Shown piece by piece: positions 1 through 7,751 of a stretch of DNA of 64,000 nt. Both the position numbers and the translations under genes were made by a program. Source of the stretch: Cauispirillum nitrogeniifigens. GTDB taxonomy: Bacteria > Pseudomonadota > Alphaproteobacteria > Rhodospirillales > Rhodospirillaceae. Numbering within the stretch: the stretch's first letter is position 1; each line of letters begins with the position of its first letter. The stretch spans positions 62,001 to 126,000 of the forward strand of contig NZ_JBLOOT010000008.1 in assembly GCF_049800675.1 (NCBI RefSeq), written 5' to 3'. The notes beneath the pieces were generated by a model, which did no database searches, was not told the DNA's origin, and worked only from the letters and a program-made list of their open reading frames with translations.

Positions 1-834
1 GGTCTGGCGCCGCTGCCCGACGGCGACCCGGACACCCTCGACCGCCTGGAGCCGCTGGTGCGCCTGGGCGACCCGGAACGGCCCATCGACATCGAGGAGT
101 TCCTCATGCACGAGGCTCCGCCCCCGGTTTCCGCGCACCGCCGCCCGGTGCTGCGCCACCTGTGGCTGGGCATGGCGCTGATCGCCGTGGCGCTGGCCCT
201 GGTGCTGGCGTGGCGCTTCACCCCGTTGTCGGAGATCGTCGATCCGGCCGCCCTGAACGACCACCTGGCCGGCCTGCGCGATACCCCGTGGGCGCCGGCG
301 GCGGTGATCGGCCTGTACGTCGGCCTGGGGCTGATCGCCTTTCCCGTCACCGTCCTGATCGCCGCCACCGCCATGCTGTTCGGCCCGGCCTGGGGCTTCG
401 GCTATGCCATGGCCGGCACCCTGGCCAGCGCCGGCACCGCCTATGCCCTGGGCCATCTGCTGGGGCGCGACCTTATCCGCCGCTATGCCGGGCACACCGT
501 CAACAAGCTCAGCCAGCGCCTGGGGCGGCATGGCATCCTGGCGGTGATCATCCTGCGCATGGCGCCCGTGGCCCCGTTCACCGTGGTCAACCTGATCGCC
601 GGGGCATCGCACGTCCGGGCCTTCGACTTCATGGCCGGCACCCTGCTGGGCATGCTGCCGGGGGTGACGCTGATGACCCTGTTCGGCAGCAGCCTGATCA
701 ACCTGCTCGACGATCCGCAGCCCCACCATGTCCTGGTCCTGGGCGGCATCGTCGCCCTGTGGATCGGCGTCAGCGTCGTCCTCCAGCGGGTGGCGGCGCG
801 GGTGCGGGCCCGGCGGGAGAAGCGCGCCGGTTGA
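1..834 (+). CDS. Phospholipase D-family protein with C-terminal VTT (DedA/TVP38-like) membrane domain, 3' part
   Basis: The reading frame is open from the first base, so this is the C-terminal part of a longer protein. The visible residues begin with an acidic linker containing LVRLGDPERPIDIEEF. A basic stretch and a first membrane helix follow, then a VTT/SNARE-associated domain of several hydrophobic helices with the typical re-entrant region (GLIAFPVTVLIAATAMLFG, then RMAPVAPFTVVNLIAG). The protein ends in a basic tail. Known family: in proteobacteria this linker plus VTT arrangement is the C-terminal third of phospholipase D/transphosphatidylase-VTT fusions. The PLD half, with its HKD motifs, would lie outside the window, so that part of the call is inferred. 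The VTT domain is probably a lipid scramblase or transporter acting in the inner membrane. A GTG at base 58 could begin a stand-alone VTT protein, but the open frame upstream argues against it. Confidence 0.7.
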   Translation, partial: GLAPLPDGDPDTLDRLEPLVRLGDPERPIDIEEFLMHEAPPPVSAHRRPVLRHLWLGMALIAVALALVLAWRFTPLSEIVDPAALNDHLAGLRDTPWAPAAVIGLYVGLGLIAFPVTVLIAATAMLFGPAWGFGYAMAGTLASAGTAYALGHLLGRDLIRRYAGHTVNKLSQRLGRHGILAVIILRMAPVAPFTVVNLIAGASHVRAFDFMAGTLLGMLPGVTLMTLFGSSLINLLDDPQPHHVLVLGGIVALWIGVSVVLQRVAARVRARREKRAG

Positions 835-955
835 AAGAGGTCGGCACGACCCCATATCCATGACGTGAATCCAGACCAAAGGATGGAACCGGACACCCGA
901 GCCGGGACATCCTTCACGGGCGAACCCGCGCGTTCCCTTCAGGACGGAGACCCGC

Positions 956-3655
956 ATGTCAGCCGGCACCCCGGCTTCCCCCGCCACACTCCCGCGGGGC
1001 CGCCTGACCCTGGTGCTGGGGATCGTGCCGGGGGTGGCGACGGCCCCCGCCCTGGCCGGCTCCGTCACCCAGGCCACGCCCCGGCCACGGGCGCTGGCGG
1101 CGCTGATGGTGCCCAGCGGCGATGTCGAGGCCCGCACCCGCGACGCCCTCGGGGCCAAGGGCTTCGACGGGCCCTTCCTGATGACCGGCGACCTCGACGA
1201 GGTGCTGGCCGCCCGCCCCGACGCCGTGCTGGTCGAGGATCTGCTGGAGCTGAACCCGTCGGGCAGCCGTCATCTGACCCGCCATCAGGACGTGGTGGAA
1301 CTGCTCGACCACGGCATCGCGGTGCACGCCGGGGTCAGCGTCACCCAGTTGCGGGCGGCGCGCGAGCTGATCCGCCGCCATACCGGCATCCTGCCGCGCA
1401 ACACCCTGCCCGAGGATCTGGTCGGCATGGCCGACGAGGTGGAACTGGCCGATGTTCCGCCGGCGGTGCTGCTGGAGCGGCGCGCCCAGGGCGACCGCCG
1501 CCTGACCGACACCCCCGCTGCCCTGTTCACCGGCGAGGCCCTGGGCGCCCTGCGCGCCCTGGCCCTGGACATCACCCGCCGCAAGGGATCGCTGGGCCGG
1601 CGCGACGGCGCCCCCAGCGCTGACGGTGGTGGCACCGGCGGCGGCACGGCCGGGCGGGTGCTGGTGCTGCTGGCCAACGCCACCGCCCCCGACCGCCTCG
1701 TCCGCGCCGGCCATCGCCTGGCCGAGGCCACCGGCGCCCCCTGGGCGGTGGCGCACGTCCCCCAGGACGCCGCCACCGGCGAGGGCGCCGACGCCCCGGC
1801 CCTGCGGCGGGACACGGAAGACGCCCTGCGGCTGGCCGATTCGCTGGGGGCGGAGATCGTCTCCCTGGCCGCCACCGACCTGATCGAACGGGTCATCGAC
1901 TACGCCCAGACCCACCACGTCACCGACATCGTCGTCGGCCGGCCGGCGCGGCGGGGCCTCGGCCGGCTGTTCCGCCGGCCGCTGGCCGACCGCCTGACCG
2001 AGGTCGCCGGCGGCATCGCCGTCCACATGGTCGGCGACACCCGCGCCGCCAGCGACCGGGTCATGCTGACCTGGCGCATCGACCAGGACCGGCCGTGGTT
2101 CCACGAATACGCCGTCAGCACGGTCGCCGCCCTCGTCGCCGCCGTGCTCATCCGCCTGATCGAGCCGCTGGTGCCGGCCCCGACGCTGGCGGTGATCCCT
2201 TTGATGGCGGTGCTCTATGCCGCCACCGCCTATGGCTTCGCCGCCGCGCTGTTCACGTCGGTGCTGTCGGTGGGGCTGTTCAACGTGTTCTTCCTGCCGC
2301 CGTTCCTGGAGTTCAAGGCCGCCGCCCCGGAGAACCTGCTGCTGCTGGCGGTGTTCGCCCTGATGGGCGGCATCACCGCCAACCTCGCCGGGCGGCTGCA
2401 CGACCAGGCGGCCACGGCCTACCTGCGCGAGCGCAACACCGCCGCCCTGTTCCGCCTGGCCCGCGAGGTGGCCACCGCGCCGACGCCGGGCGACGTGCTG
2501 AAGGCGGTGGTCCACCAGCTTGACGAGATCCTGGGCGTGCGCTCGGCCCTGTACCTGCCGCCGCCGGGCGAGCGGGGCAAACCGGCGACGGCGGCGGCGC
2601 GGCCGGTGCCGGCCTATCCGCCGCCCCCGCCGCCGCCGCCGCGCGACCGCGAGGCCATCGACTGGGTGCACGCCCAGGGCCGCCCCGCCGGCCCCGGCAC
2701 CGGCACCTACGAGGACGCCACCGCCCTGTACTGGCCGCTGCGCACGCCGCATGGCGCCATCGGCGTCCTGGCCCTGAGCGGCCTGAGCGTCGAGATGTCG
2801 CGCCAGCCGCAGTTCCGCCGCCGCCTGGAGTCGCTCAGCGGCCTCGCCGCCGTGGCCATCGAGCGCATGATGCTCAGCCGCGAGATCGAGTCGGCGCGCT
2901 TCACCGCCCAGACCGAGTCGCTGCGCTCGGCGCTGCTGTCGTCGATCTCCCACGACCTGCGCACGCCGCTGGCGTCCATCATCGGCTCGGCCACCAGCCT
3001 GCTGTCCTTCGGGCGTACCTACGAGGAAGCCGTGCGCCAGGACCTGCTGCGCACCATCCTGGAGGAGGCCGAGCGCCTCAACCGCTTTGTCGGCAACCTG
3101 TTGCAGATGACCAAGCTCGAATCGGGGGCCATCACGCCCAAGCGGCAGTGGATCGATGTCGATGATCTGGTGGGAACCACCCTGGAACGCATGGAACGGC
3201 GTCTTCAGGAGCATGCCGTGGTGACGGAGATCGAACCGCTGCTGCCGCCCCTGAGCGTCGACTTCGTGCTGATGGAGAACGTGCTGACCAACCTGCTCGA
3301 CAACGCCGTGAAGTATTCGCCGGCCGGGTCGACCATCACCGTGCGCGGCCACCGCCGCGACGGACACCTGTGCCTGGAGGTCAGCGACCAGGGCATCGGC
3401 ATTGCGCCGGACGATCACGCCCACGTTTTTGACAAGTTTTTCCGCGTTTATGCCAAGGACTCGGTGGTTGCCGGGACCGGCCTGGGGCTGGCCATCTGCA
3501 AGGGCATCGTCGAAACCCACGGCGGCACCCTGGAGCTGGAAAGCCAGGGGCCGGACGCCAGGGCCGGCGGACGGCGGGGCACCACCTTCCGCATCCTGCT
3601 GCCGTTGCAGGCCTTGCCCGAGGAATACAGTTCGGAGGGGAGCGAGAATGCATAG
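956..3655 (+). CDS. kdpD: KdpD-like sensor histidine kinase with degenerate N-terminal nucleotide-binding motifs
   Basis: Membrane sensor kinase of the potassium-responsive KdpDE pair, 899 residues, full family length. Domains in order: KdpD N-terminal domain (about 15-215), UspA-like domain (about 220-365), four-helix DUF4118 membrane domain (about 380-490), GAF-like domain (about 505-640), HisKA with the phospho-acceptor His666 in SSISHDLRTPLAS, and HATPase (about 770-890) with N and G boxes (NLLDNAVKYS, GTGLGLAICKG). In the N-terminal domain the usual Walker A (GxxPGVGKT) reads GIVPGVATAPALAG, with no Gly-Lys-Thr. The DELAHTN box is replaced by VEDLLELNPSGSRH, although the rest of the domain still aligns in order (DEVELADVPPAVLLER). 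ATP or c-di-AMP input through this domain may therefore be altered. The start has AGGACGGAGA upstream. It overlaps kdpE by 8 bp. No kdpFABC pump genes are visible in this window. Confidence 0.9.
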   Translation: MSAGTPASPATLPRGRLTLVLGIVPGVATAPALAGSVTQATPRPRALAALMVPSGDVEARTRDALGAKGFDGPFLMTGDLDEVLAARPDAVLVEDLLELNPSGSRHLTRHQDVVELLDHGIAVHAGVSVTQLRAARELIRRHTGILPRNTLPEDLVGMADEVELADVPPAVLLERRAQGDRRLTDTPAALFTGEALGALRALALDITRRKGSLGRRDGAPSADGGGTGGGTAGRVLVLLANATAPDRLVRAGHRLAEATGAPWAVAHVPQDAATGEGADAPALRRDTEDALRLADSLGAEIVSLAATDLIERVIDYAQTHHVTDIVVGRPARRGLGRLFRRPLADRLTEVAGGIAVHMVGDTRAASDRVMLTWRIDQDRPWFHEYAVSTVAALVAAVLIRLIEPLVPAPTLAVIPLMAVLYAATAYGFAAALFTSVLSVGLFNVFFLPPFLEFKAAAPENLLLLAVFALMGGITANLAGRLHDQAATAYLRERNTAALFRLAREVATAPTPGDVLKAVVHQLDEILGVRSALYLPPPGERGKPATAAARPVPAYPPPPPPPPRDREAIDWVHAQGRPAGPGTGTYEDATALYWPLRTPHGAIGVLALSGLSVEMSRQPQFRRRLESLSGLAAVAIERMMLSREIESARFTAQTESLRSALLSSISHDLRTPLASIIGSATSLLSFGRTYEEAVRQDLLRTILEEAERLNRFVGNLLQMTKLESGAITPKRQWIDVDDLVGTTLERMERRLQEHAVVTEIEPLLPPLSVDFVLMENVLTNLLDNAVKYSPAGSTITVRGHRRDGHLCLEVSDQGIGIAPDDHAHVFDKFFRVYAKDSVVAGTGLGLAICKGIVETHGGTLELESQGPDARAGGRRGTTFRILLPLQALPEEYSSEGSENA

Positions 3656-4361
3656 CCCGATGGCCAAGATCCTCATCGTCGACGACGAACCCCAAATCCG
3701 GCGGTTCCTGCGCGCCAGCCTCAGCGCCCACGACTACGAGGTCATCGAGGCCGACACCGCCGCCAACGCCATCAAGGTGCTGACGGTGGAAAAGCCAGAT
3801 CTGGTGGTGCTCGACCTCGGCCTGCCCGACATGGACGGCCTGGAGGTCATCGCCCGCGTGCGCGAATGGTCGCAGGTGCCCATCCTGGTGCTGTCCATCC
3901 GCGCCGACGAAAGCGACAAGATCGCCGCGCTGGATCGCGGGGCCGACGACTACATCACCAAGCCTTTCGGCATGGGCGAGCTGATGGCCCGCATGCGCGC
4001 TGCCCTGCGCCACCGTCAGCAGGCCGAGGGCGAGGCCGAGGAGCCGGTCCTCGCCCTGGGCGACATCACCGTCGACCTGTCCCGGCGGCTGGTCACCCGC
4101 CATGGCCAGGCGGTCAAGCTGTCGAAAAAGGAATACGAACTGCTGCGCGTTCTGGCCTCCCACCCCGGCAAGGTGATGACCCACCAGCAGCTGCTGCGCG
4201 AAATCTGGGGCGATGCCTATGTCGAGGAAACCCAGTACCTGCGCGTCTACGTCGGCCAGTTGCGCCAGAAGCTGGAGGCCGACCCCGGACGGCCCCACCT
4301 GATCGTCACCGAACCCGGCGTCGGCTACCGCCTCCAGGGCGAGGAGGCGCCGCCGCTGTAG
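3648..4361 (+). CDS. kdpE: KdpE-like OmpR-family response regulator
   Basis: Response regulator partner of the upstream KdpD, 237 residues. The receiver domain has the acidic pair Asp12/Asp13 (ILIVDDEPQIRRF), phospho-acceptor Asp56 (LVVLDLGLPDMDG) and the conserved Lys in YITKPFGMGE. A linker follows, then an OmpR/PhoB winged helix (about 135-230) with KLSKKEYELLRVLASHPG and the wing GVGYRL. I chose the ATG at 3648, which overlaps the kdpD stop, because GGAGG lies nine bases upstream. An in-frame ATG at 3660 (MAKILIV) is the alternative. The 8-bp overlap implies translational coupling with kdpD. In the family KdpE activates kdpFABC; the target here is unknown because no pump genes are visible. 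Confidence 0.92.
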   Translation: MHSPMAKILIVDDEPQIRRFLRASLSAHDYEVIEADTAANAIKVLTVEKPDLVVLDLGLPDMDGLEVIARVREWSQVPILVLSIRADESDKIAALDRGADDYITKPFGMGELMARMRAALRHRQQAEGEAEEPVLALGDITVDLSRRLVTRHGQAVKLSKKEYELLRVLASHPGKVMTHQQLLREIWGDAYVEETQYLRVYVGQLRQKLEADPGRPHLIVTEPGVGYRLQGEEAPPL

Positions 4362-4368
4362 GGCGGCA

Positions 4369-4776
4369 TCATACCCGTCCCAGCATCTCGATCACCCGGC
4401 AGTCGCGCACCGAGTCGGCGTGGCAGGCGGTGGCGATCTTTTCCAGCTCCCCTTCCAGGCGGCGCAGGCTGTCGATGCGCTCGCGCACCGCCTCCAGGTG
4501 GCGGCGGGCGATGGCGTCGGCGGCGGCGCAGGGCATCTCCGGGTGGGCGCTGAGGCTCAGCAGCTCCCGGATGTCGTCGAGGGTGAAGCCGAGGTCGCGG
4601 GCATGGCGGATGAAGGCCAGGCGCTGCGCCGCCCCGGCGTCGTAGAGGCGCTGGTTGCCCTGGGTGCGCGGCGGCGCCGGCAGCAGGCCGATCTGTTCGT
4701 AGTAGCGGATGGTCGGCACCTTGCAGCCGCTGCTTTCGGCGAGTTTTCCGATGGTCAGGCGATGATCGGCCGGCAT
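4369..4776 (-). CDS. MerR-family metal-responsive transcriptional regulator
   Basis: MerR-type activator of 135 residues. It has the N-terminal winged HTH (LTIGKLAESSGCKVPTIRYY), the conserved wing (GNQRLYDAGAAQRLAFIRHA), a long dimerisation helix and a C-terminal metal-loop region with cysteines (MPCAAADAIA and CHADSVRDCRV). This arrangement resembles the CadR/PbrR/ZntR group that senses divalent soft metals; which metal cannot be told. The ATG at 4776 is preferred over an upstream in-frame start because family members begin about five residues before LTIGKLAE. The gene is divergent from the cation transporter at 4857 across an 80-bp gap containing a MerR-type promoter, so it most likely controls that transporter and itself. 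It ends 7 bp from the end of kdpE, tail to tail. Confidence 0.9.
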   Translation of the reverse strand: MPADHRLTIGKLAESSGCKVPTIRYYEQIGLLPAPPRTQGNQRLYDAGAAQRLAFIRHARDLGFTLDDIRELLSLSAHPEMPCAAADAIARRHLEAVRERIDSLRRLEGELEKIATACHADSVRDCRVIEMLGRV

Positions 4777-4790
4777 GGCGCATTTCCCTC

Positions 4791-4821
4791 TTGAACCTAT
4801 AGCTCCTAGAGACATTAGGGT
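4791..4821 (+). promoter_or_regulatory. MerR-type promoter/operator for the cation transporter
   Basis: A -35-like TTGAAC (4791-4796) is separated by a long 19-bp spacer from a -10-like TAGGGT (4816-4821). The over-long 19-bp spacer is the hallmark of MerR-activated promoters, and the -10 resembles that of mercury promoters. Inside the spacer lies the imperfect dyad CTATAG-CTC-CTAGAG, with one mismatch between arms. It sits between the divergent MerR gene and the transporter. The architecture is seen directly; use by this MerR protein is inferred. Confidence 0.7.
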
Positions 4822-4856
4822 GGCAGGCGGGGAAGTCAAATCGAGGGAGAAGGGCC

Positions 4857-5507
4857 ATGTCCTCCGGCTGCGGCTGCTCGTCCACCACCGTGAAGTTCGA
4901 TGGGCTGTCCAAGGGCTATCGCCGTGCCCTGTGGCTGGTCATCGTCCTCAACGCCGCCATGTTCGTCACCGAGATGGCCGGCGGCATCGCCGCCGGGTCC
5001 AAGGCCCTGCAAGCCGATGCCCTGGACTTCCTGGGCGACACGGCGACCTATGGCCTGAGCCTGGCGGTCATCGGCATGGCCCCGGCGGTGCGCTCCCGCG
5101 CCGCCCTGGTCAAGGGCGCGAGTCTTGCCCTGATGGCGGCCTGGGTGCTGGGCAGCACCCTCTACAGCGTGCTGGTCACCGGCATGCCCCGCGCCGAGGT
5201 CATGGGCGCCATCGGCCTCCTGGCCCTGGCCGCCAACCTCGCCAGCGTGCTGCTGCTGATGAAGTGGAAGGACGGCGACGCCAACGTGCGGTCGGTGTGG
5301 CTGTGCAGCCGCAACGACGCCATCGGCAACGTGGCGGTGATGCTGGCCGCCGGCGGCGTGTGGGCGTCGTCCACCCCATGGCCGGACCTGGGGGTGGCGG
5401 CGCTGATGGCGGGTCTGTTCCTGTGGTCGTCCATCCACATCATCCGCCAGGCCCGCGCCGAGCTGGCGGCGCCGGTGCCCGCGCCCACCTGCTCGGCGGC
5501 GGAATGA
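4857..5507 (+). CDS. CDF-like cation transporter lacking the cytoplasmic domain
   Basis: Inner-membrane protein of 216 residues with six hydrophobic segments. It matches the transmembrane part of cation diffusion facilitators: the metal-site helices appear as ADALDFLGDTATYG (helix II) and CSRNDAIGNVAVM (helix V), where the family has HxxxD/DxxxD pairs. The protein ends in ARAELAAPVPAPTCSAAE directly after helix VI, so the usual C-terminal metal-binding dimerisation domain is absent. The N-terminus is Cys-rich (MSSGCGCSS), a possible metal-capturing tail. GGGAGAAGG precedes the ATG. It is transcribed divergently from a MerR regulator through a 19-bp-spacer promoter, which points to heavy-metal efflux. 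Substrate unknown. Confidence 0.85.
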   Translation: MSSGCGCSSTTVKFDGLSKGYRRALWLVIVLNAAMFVTEMAGGIAAGSKALQADALDFLGDTATYGLSLAVIGMAPAVRSRAALVKGASLALMAAWVLGSTLYSVLVTGMPRAEVMGAIGLLALAANLASVLLLMKWKDGDANVRSVWLCSRNDAIGNVAVMLAAGGVWASSTPWPDLGVAALMAGLFLWSSIHIIRQARAELAAPVPAPTCSAAE

Positions 5508-5561
5508 CGCCCGTCGGCCGCCCCGCCCTTGCGGTGCCGCATTTTGGTGAGCATTTGGTAA

Positions 5562-5592
5562 CGGTCGGGGCGCTATCCTGACGCCCCGACCG
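5562..5592 (+). terminator. Perfect 11-bp hairpin downstream of the transporter
   Basis: CGGTCGGGGCG (5562-5572) and CGCCCCGACCG (5582-5592) form a perfect 11-bp stem around a 9-nt loop. It lies 55 bp after the transporter stop and 45 bp before the next start. There is no T-run on the plus strand, so termination would be weak or Rho-assisted; it could also be a regulator site for the L,D-transpeptidase gene. Confidence 0.45.
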
Positions 5593-5637
5593 TCCGTGTT
5601 CCCTGGATAGGACAGGCCGCGCGCCGGCCTGAGCGCC

Positions 5638-6594
5638 ATGATCCGACCGCTGCTGACCCTGCTCGCCGCCGCCGTGCTGGCCGTCGCCCCCGTCACCGGG
5701 GCCGGCGCCGCGACCGAGGCTCCCGATGCCCTGCATGGCACCTACGAGGTCCAGAAGGGCCAGACCCTGCACGACATCGCCATCGAGCAGAACCTGGGCT
5801 TCCTGGAGCTGAAGGCGGCCAACCCGGACGTCGACCACTGGCTGCCCAAGCCCGGATCGACCATCGTCCTGCCCAACGTCCACATGGTGCCCAAGCGCTT
5901 CGACAACGGCATCCTGGTCAACGTGGCGGCCATGCGCCTGTTCCGCTTCGATGCCCAGGGCCAGGTGACCAAGACCTTCCCCATCGGCGTCGGCCGCGAG
6001 GGACGGGAAACCCCCATGGGCGCCACCACGGTGGTGCGCAAGAAGCAGGGGCCAACGTGGTATCCCACCGACAACACCCGCAAGGAAAAGCCCCACCTGC
6101 CCAAGGTCGTGCCGCCCGGCCCGGAAAACCCGCTGGGCACGCACGCCCTGTACCTGGGCTGGCCGACCTACCTGCTGCATGGCACGGACAATGACTACGG
6201 CATCGGCCGCCGGGTCTCCGCCGGCTGCCTGCGCATGTACAACCCCGATGTCGAGGCGCTGTTTTCCGACGTGCCGGTGGGCACCAAGGTGGAGGTCATG
6301 GACCAGCGGGTCCTGGCGCAGGTCTACCAGGGCCGCCTGTATGTCGAGGCCCACCCCACCCCGGCCGGCTGGGACGCCATGGAACTGGGCGGCGAACGCC
6401 CGGAAAGCGTCCTGACCACCGACCTCGTCGCCATCGTCACGGCGGCCACGCCGCCGGGCATGTTCATCGATTGGGACGCCGTGGCCAAGGTCATCGCCGA
6501 GGAACGCGGCTACCCCATCGCCGTCTCCCCCGCCCCCAGCGCCCAGGCCGGCCTGGGGCCGCAGGAGCTGATCCCGGCCAGCCTGGAGCAGTAG
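5638..6594 (+). CDS. LysM-L,D-transpeptidase (YkuD family)
   Basis: Periplasmic peptidoglycan cross-linking or lipoprotein-anchoring enzyme, 318 residues. A Sec signal peptide (about 1-25, ending AGA-AT) is followed by a LysM-like peptidoglycan-binding domain (about 34-80, YEVQKGQTLHDIAIEQN) and a YkuD catalytic domain (about 95-225). The catalytic motif is visible as His181 (LLHGTDNDYGIG) and Cys197 in RRVSAGCLRMYN. A C-terminal extension of about 90 residues has no recognised domain. It follows an isolated hairpin and is probably a single-gene unit. Family members such as ErfK/YbiS act on meso-DAP peptidoglycan; the exact reaction here, 3-3 cross-link or protein attachment, cannot be told. 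Confidence 0.92.
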   Translation: MIRPLLTLLAAAVLAVAPVTGAGAATEAPDALHGTYEVQKGQTLHDIAIEQNLGFLELKAANPDVDHWLPKPGSTIVLPNVHMVPKRFDNGILVNVAAMRLFRFDAQGQVTKTFPIGVGREGRETPMGATTVVRKKQGPTWYPTDNTRKEKPHLPKVVPPGPENPLGTHALYLGWPTYLLHGTDNDYGIGRRVSAGCLRMYNPDVEALFSDVPVGTKVEVMDQRVLAQVYQGRLYVEAHPTPAGWDAMELGGERPESVLTTDLVAIVTAATPPGMFIDWDAVAKVIAEERGYPIAVSPAPSAQAGLGPQELIPASLEQ

Positions 6595-6596
6595 GG

Positions 6597-7724
6597 CTAC
6601 AAACTCAGTTTCGAGGTATCGATCTGCGTCAGCCCGGCCTCGCCGCCGCTGGCGGCCAGTTTGCGCTGCTGGATGGCGAGCTTGAGGTCGGCGGGGTTGT
6701 CGGCCTCGGCCAGGGCCGTTTCCTCGCTGATCTTGCCGTCCAGGAACAGGGCGATCAGCGCCTGATCGAAGGTCTGCATGCCGTTGTGGGCGTTCTCGGC
6801 CATCACCTGCTTGATGGTCTTGACCTCGCCCTTGCGGATGAGGTCCTTGATGAGGCCCTGGTTGAGCAGGATCTCGATGGCCGCGCAGCGCCCGCCGCCG
6901 ACCTTGTGAACCAGCCGCTGCGACACGATGGCCCGCAGGTTCATCGCCAGGTTCATCAACACCTGGCGGTGCTGTTCCTGGGGGAAGAACGACAGGATGC
7001 GGTCGATGGCCTGGTTGGCGTTGTTGGCGTGCAGGGTGGCCAGCGCCAGGTGCCCCGTCTCGGCGATGTTGACGGCGTGCTCCATGGTCATGTGGTCGCG
7101 AATTTCGCCGATCAGGATGACGTCGGGCTTCTGGCGCAGGGTGTTCTTCAGCGCCGCTTCCCACGACAGGGTATCCACCCCCACCTCGCGCTGGGTGACG
7201 ATGCACTGCTTGTGCTCGTGCACGAACTCCACCGGGTCCTCGATGGTGATGATGTGGCCCGGCGCGCTGGTGTTGCGGTGGCCGATCATGGCCGCCAGGG
7301 TGGTCGACTTGCCCGACCCGGTGCCGCCGACGATGATGATCAGGCCGCGCTTCTCCATGATCAGGTCGGCCAGCAGGTCGGGCACGTTGAGGTCCGAGAA
7401 CTTGGGGATGGCGGTGGTGATCTTGCGGATCACCAGTCCCGGCAACTGGCGCTGCACGAACATGTTGATGCGGAAGCGCCCGTAGCCCTCCAGCGACCAC
7501 GCCATGTTGAACTCGCGGTCGCGGTCGAACACCGCCCGCTGCTCCGGGGTCAGGAAGTGATCGACCACGGCGTCGACGTCGGCGGTGGTCAGCGGCGCCT
7601 CGGCCAGCAGCAGGAAGCCGGCGTCGCCGCGCAGCACCGGCGCGGCGCCCACGGTGATGTAGAGGTCCGAACCGGCCGGGCCGGACAGCGCCTTCAGCCA
7701 GTCGTCAACGGGCAGGGATGCCAT
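6597..7724 (-). CDS. PilU-type pilus retraction ATPase
   Basis: Cytoplasmic hexameric ATPase of the PilT/PilU family, 375 residues, normal length. The N-terminal PAS-like domain contains GSDLYITVGAAPVLRG. The RecA-like domain has Walker A GGTGSGKST (about 133-141), the Asp box ITIEDPVEF, Walker B VILIGEIRDHMTMEHAV and the His box HLALATLHANNANQAIDR. Spelling and the C-terminal tail (LKLAIQQRKL) fit PilU better than PilT. It is the last gene of the pseudopilin operon, 27 bp after the companion PilT-like gene. In the family PilU works only with PilT to depolymerise pilins, giving retraction force. The window has no pilB, pilC, pilQ or pilD, so the assembly machine must be encoded elsewhere. Confidence 0.9.
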   Translation of the reverse strand: MASLPVDDWLKALSGPAGSDLYITVGAAPVLRGDAGFLLLAEAPLTTADVDAVVDHFLTPEQRAVFDRDREFNMAWSLEGYGRFRINMFVQRQLPGLVIRKITTAIPKFSDLNVPDLLADLIMEKRGLIIIVGGTGSGKSTTLAAMIGHRNTSAPGHIITIEDPVEFVHEHKQCIVTQREVGVDTLSWEAALKNTLRQKPDVILIGEIRDHMTMEHAVNIAETGHLALATLHANNANQAIDRILSFFPQEQHRQVLMNLAMNLRAIVSQRLVHKVGGGRCAAIEILLNQGLIKDLIRKGEVKTIKQVMAENAHNGMQTFDQALIALFLDGKISEETALAEADNPADLKLAIQQRKLAASGGEAGLTQIDTSKLSL

Positions 7725-7751
7725 GGGAGCAGGGTCTCCTGAAGGGGATCA

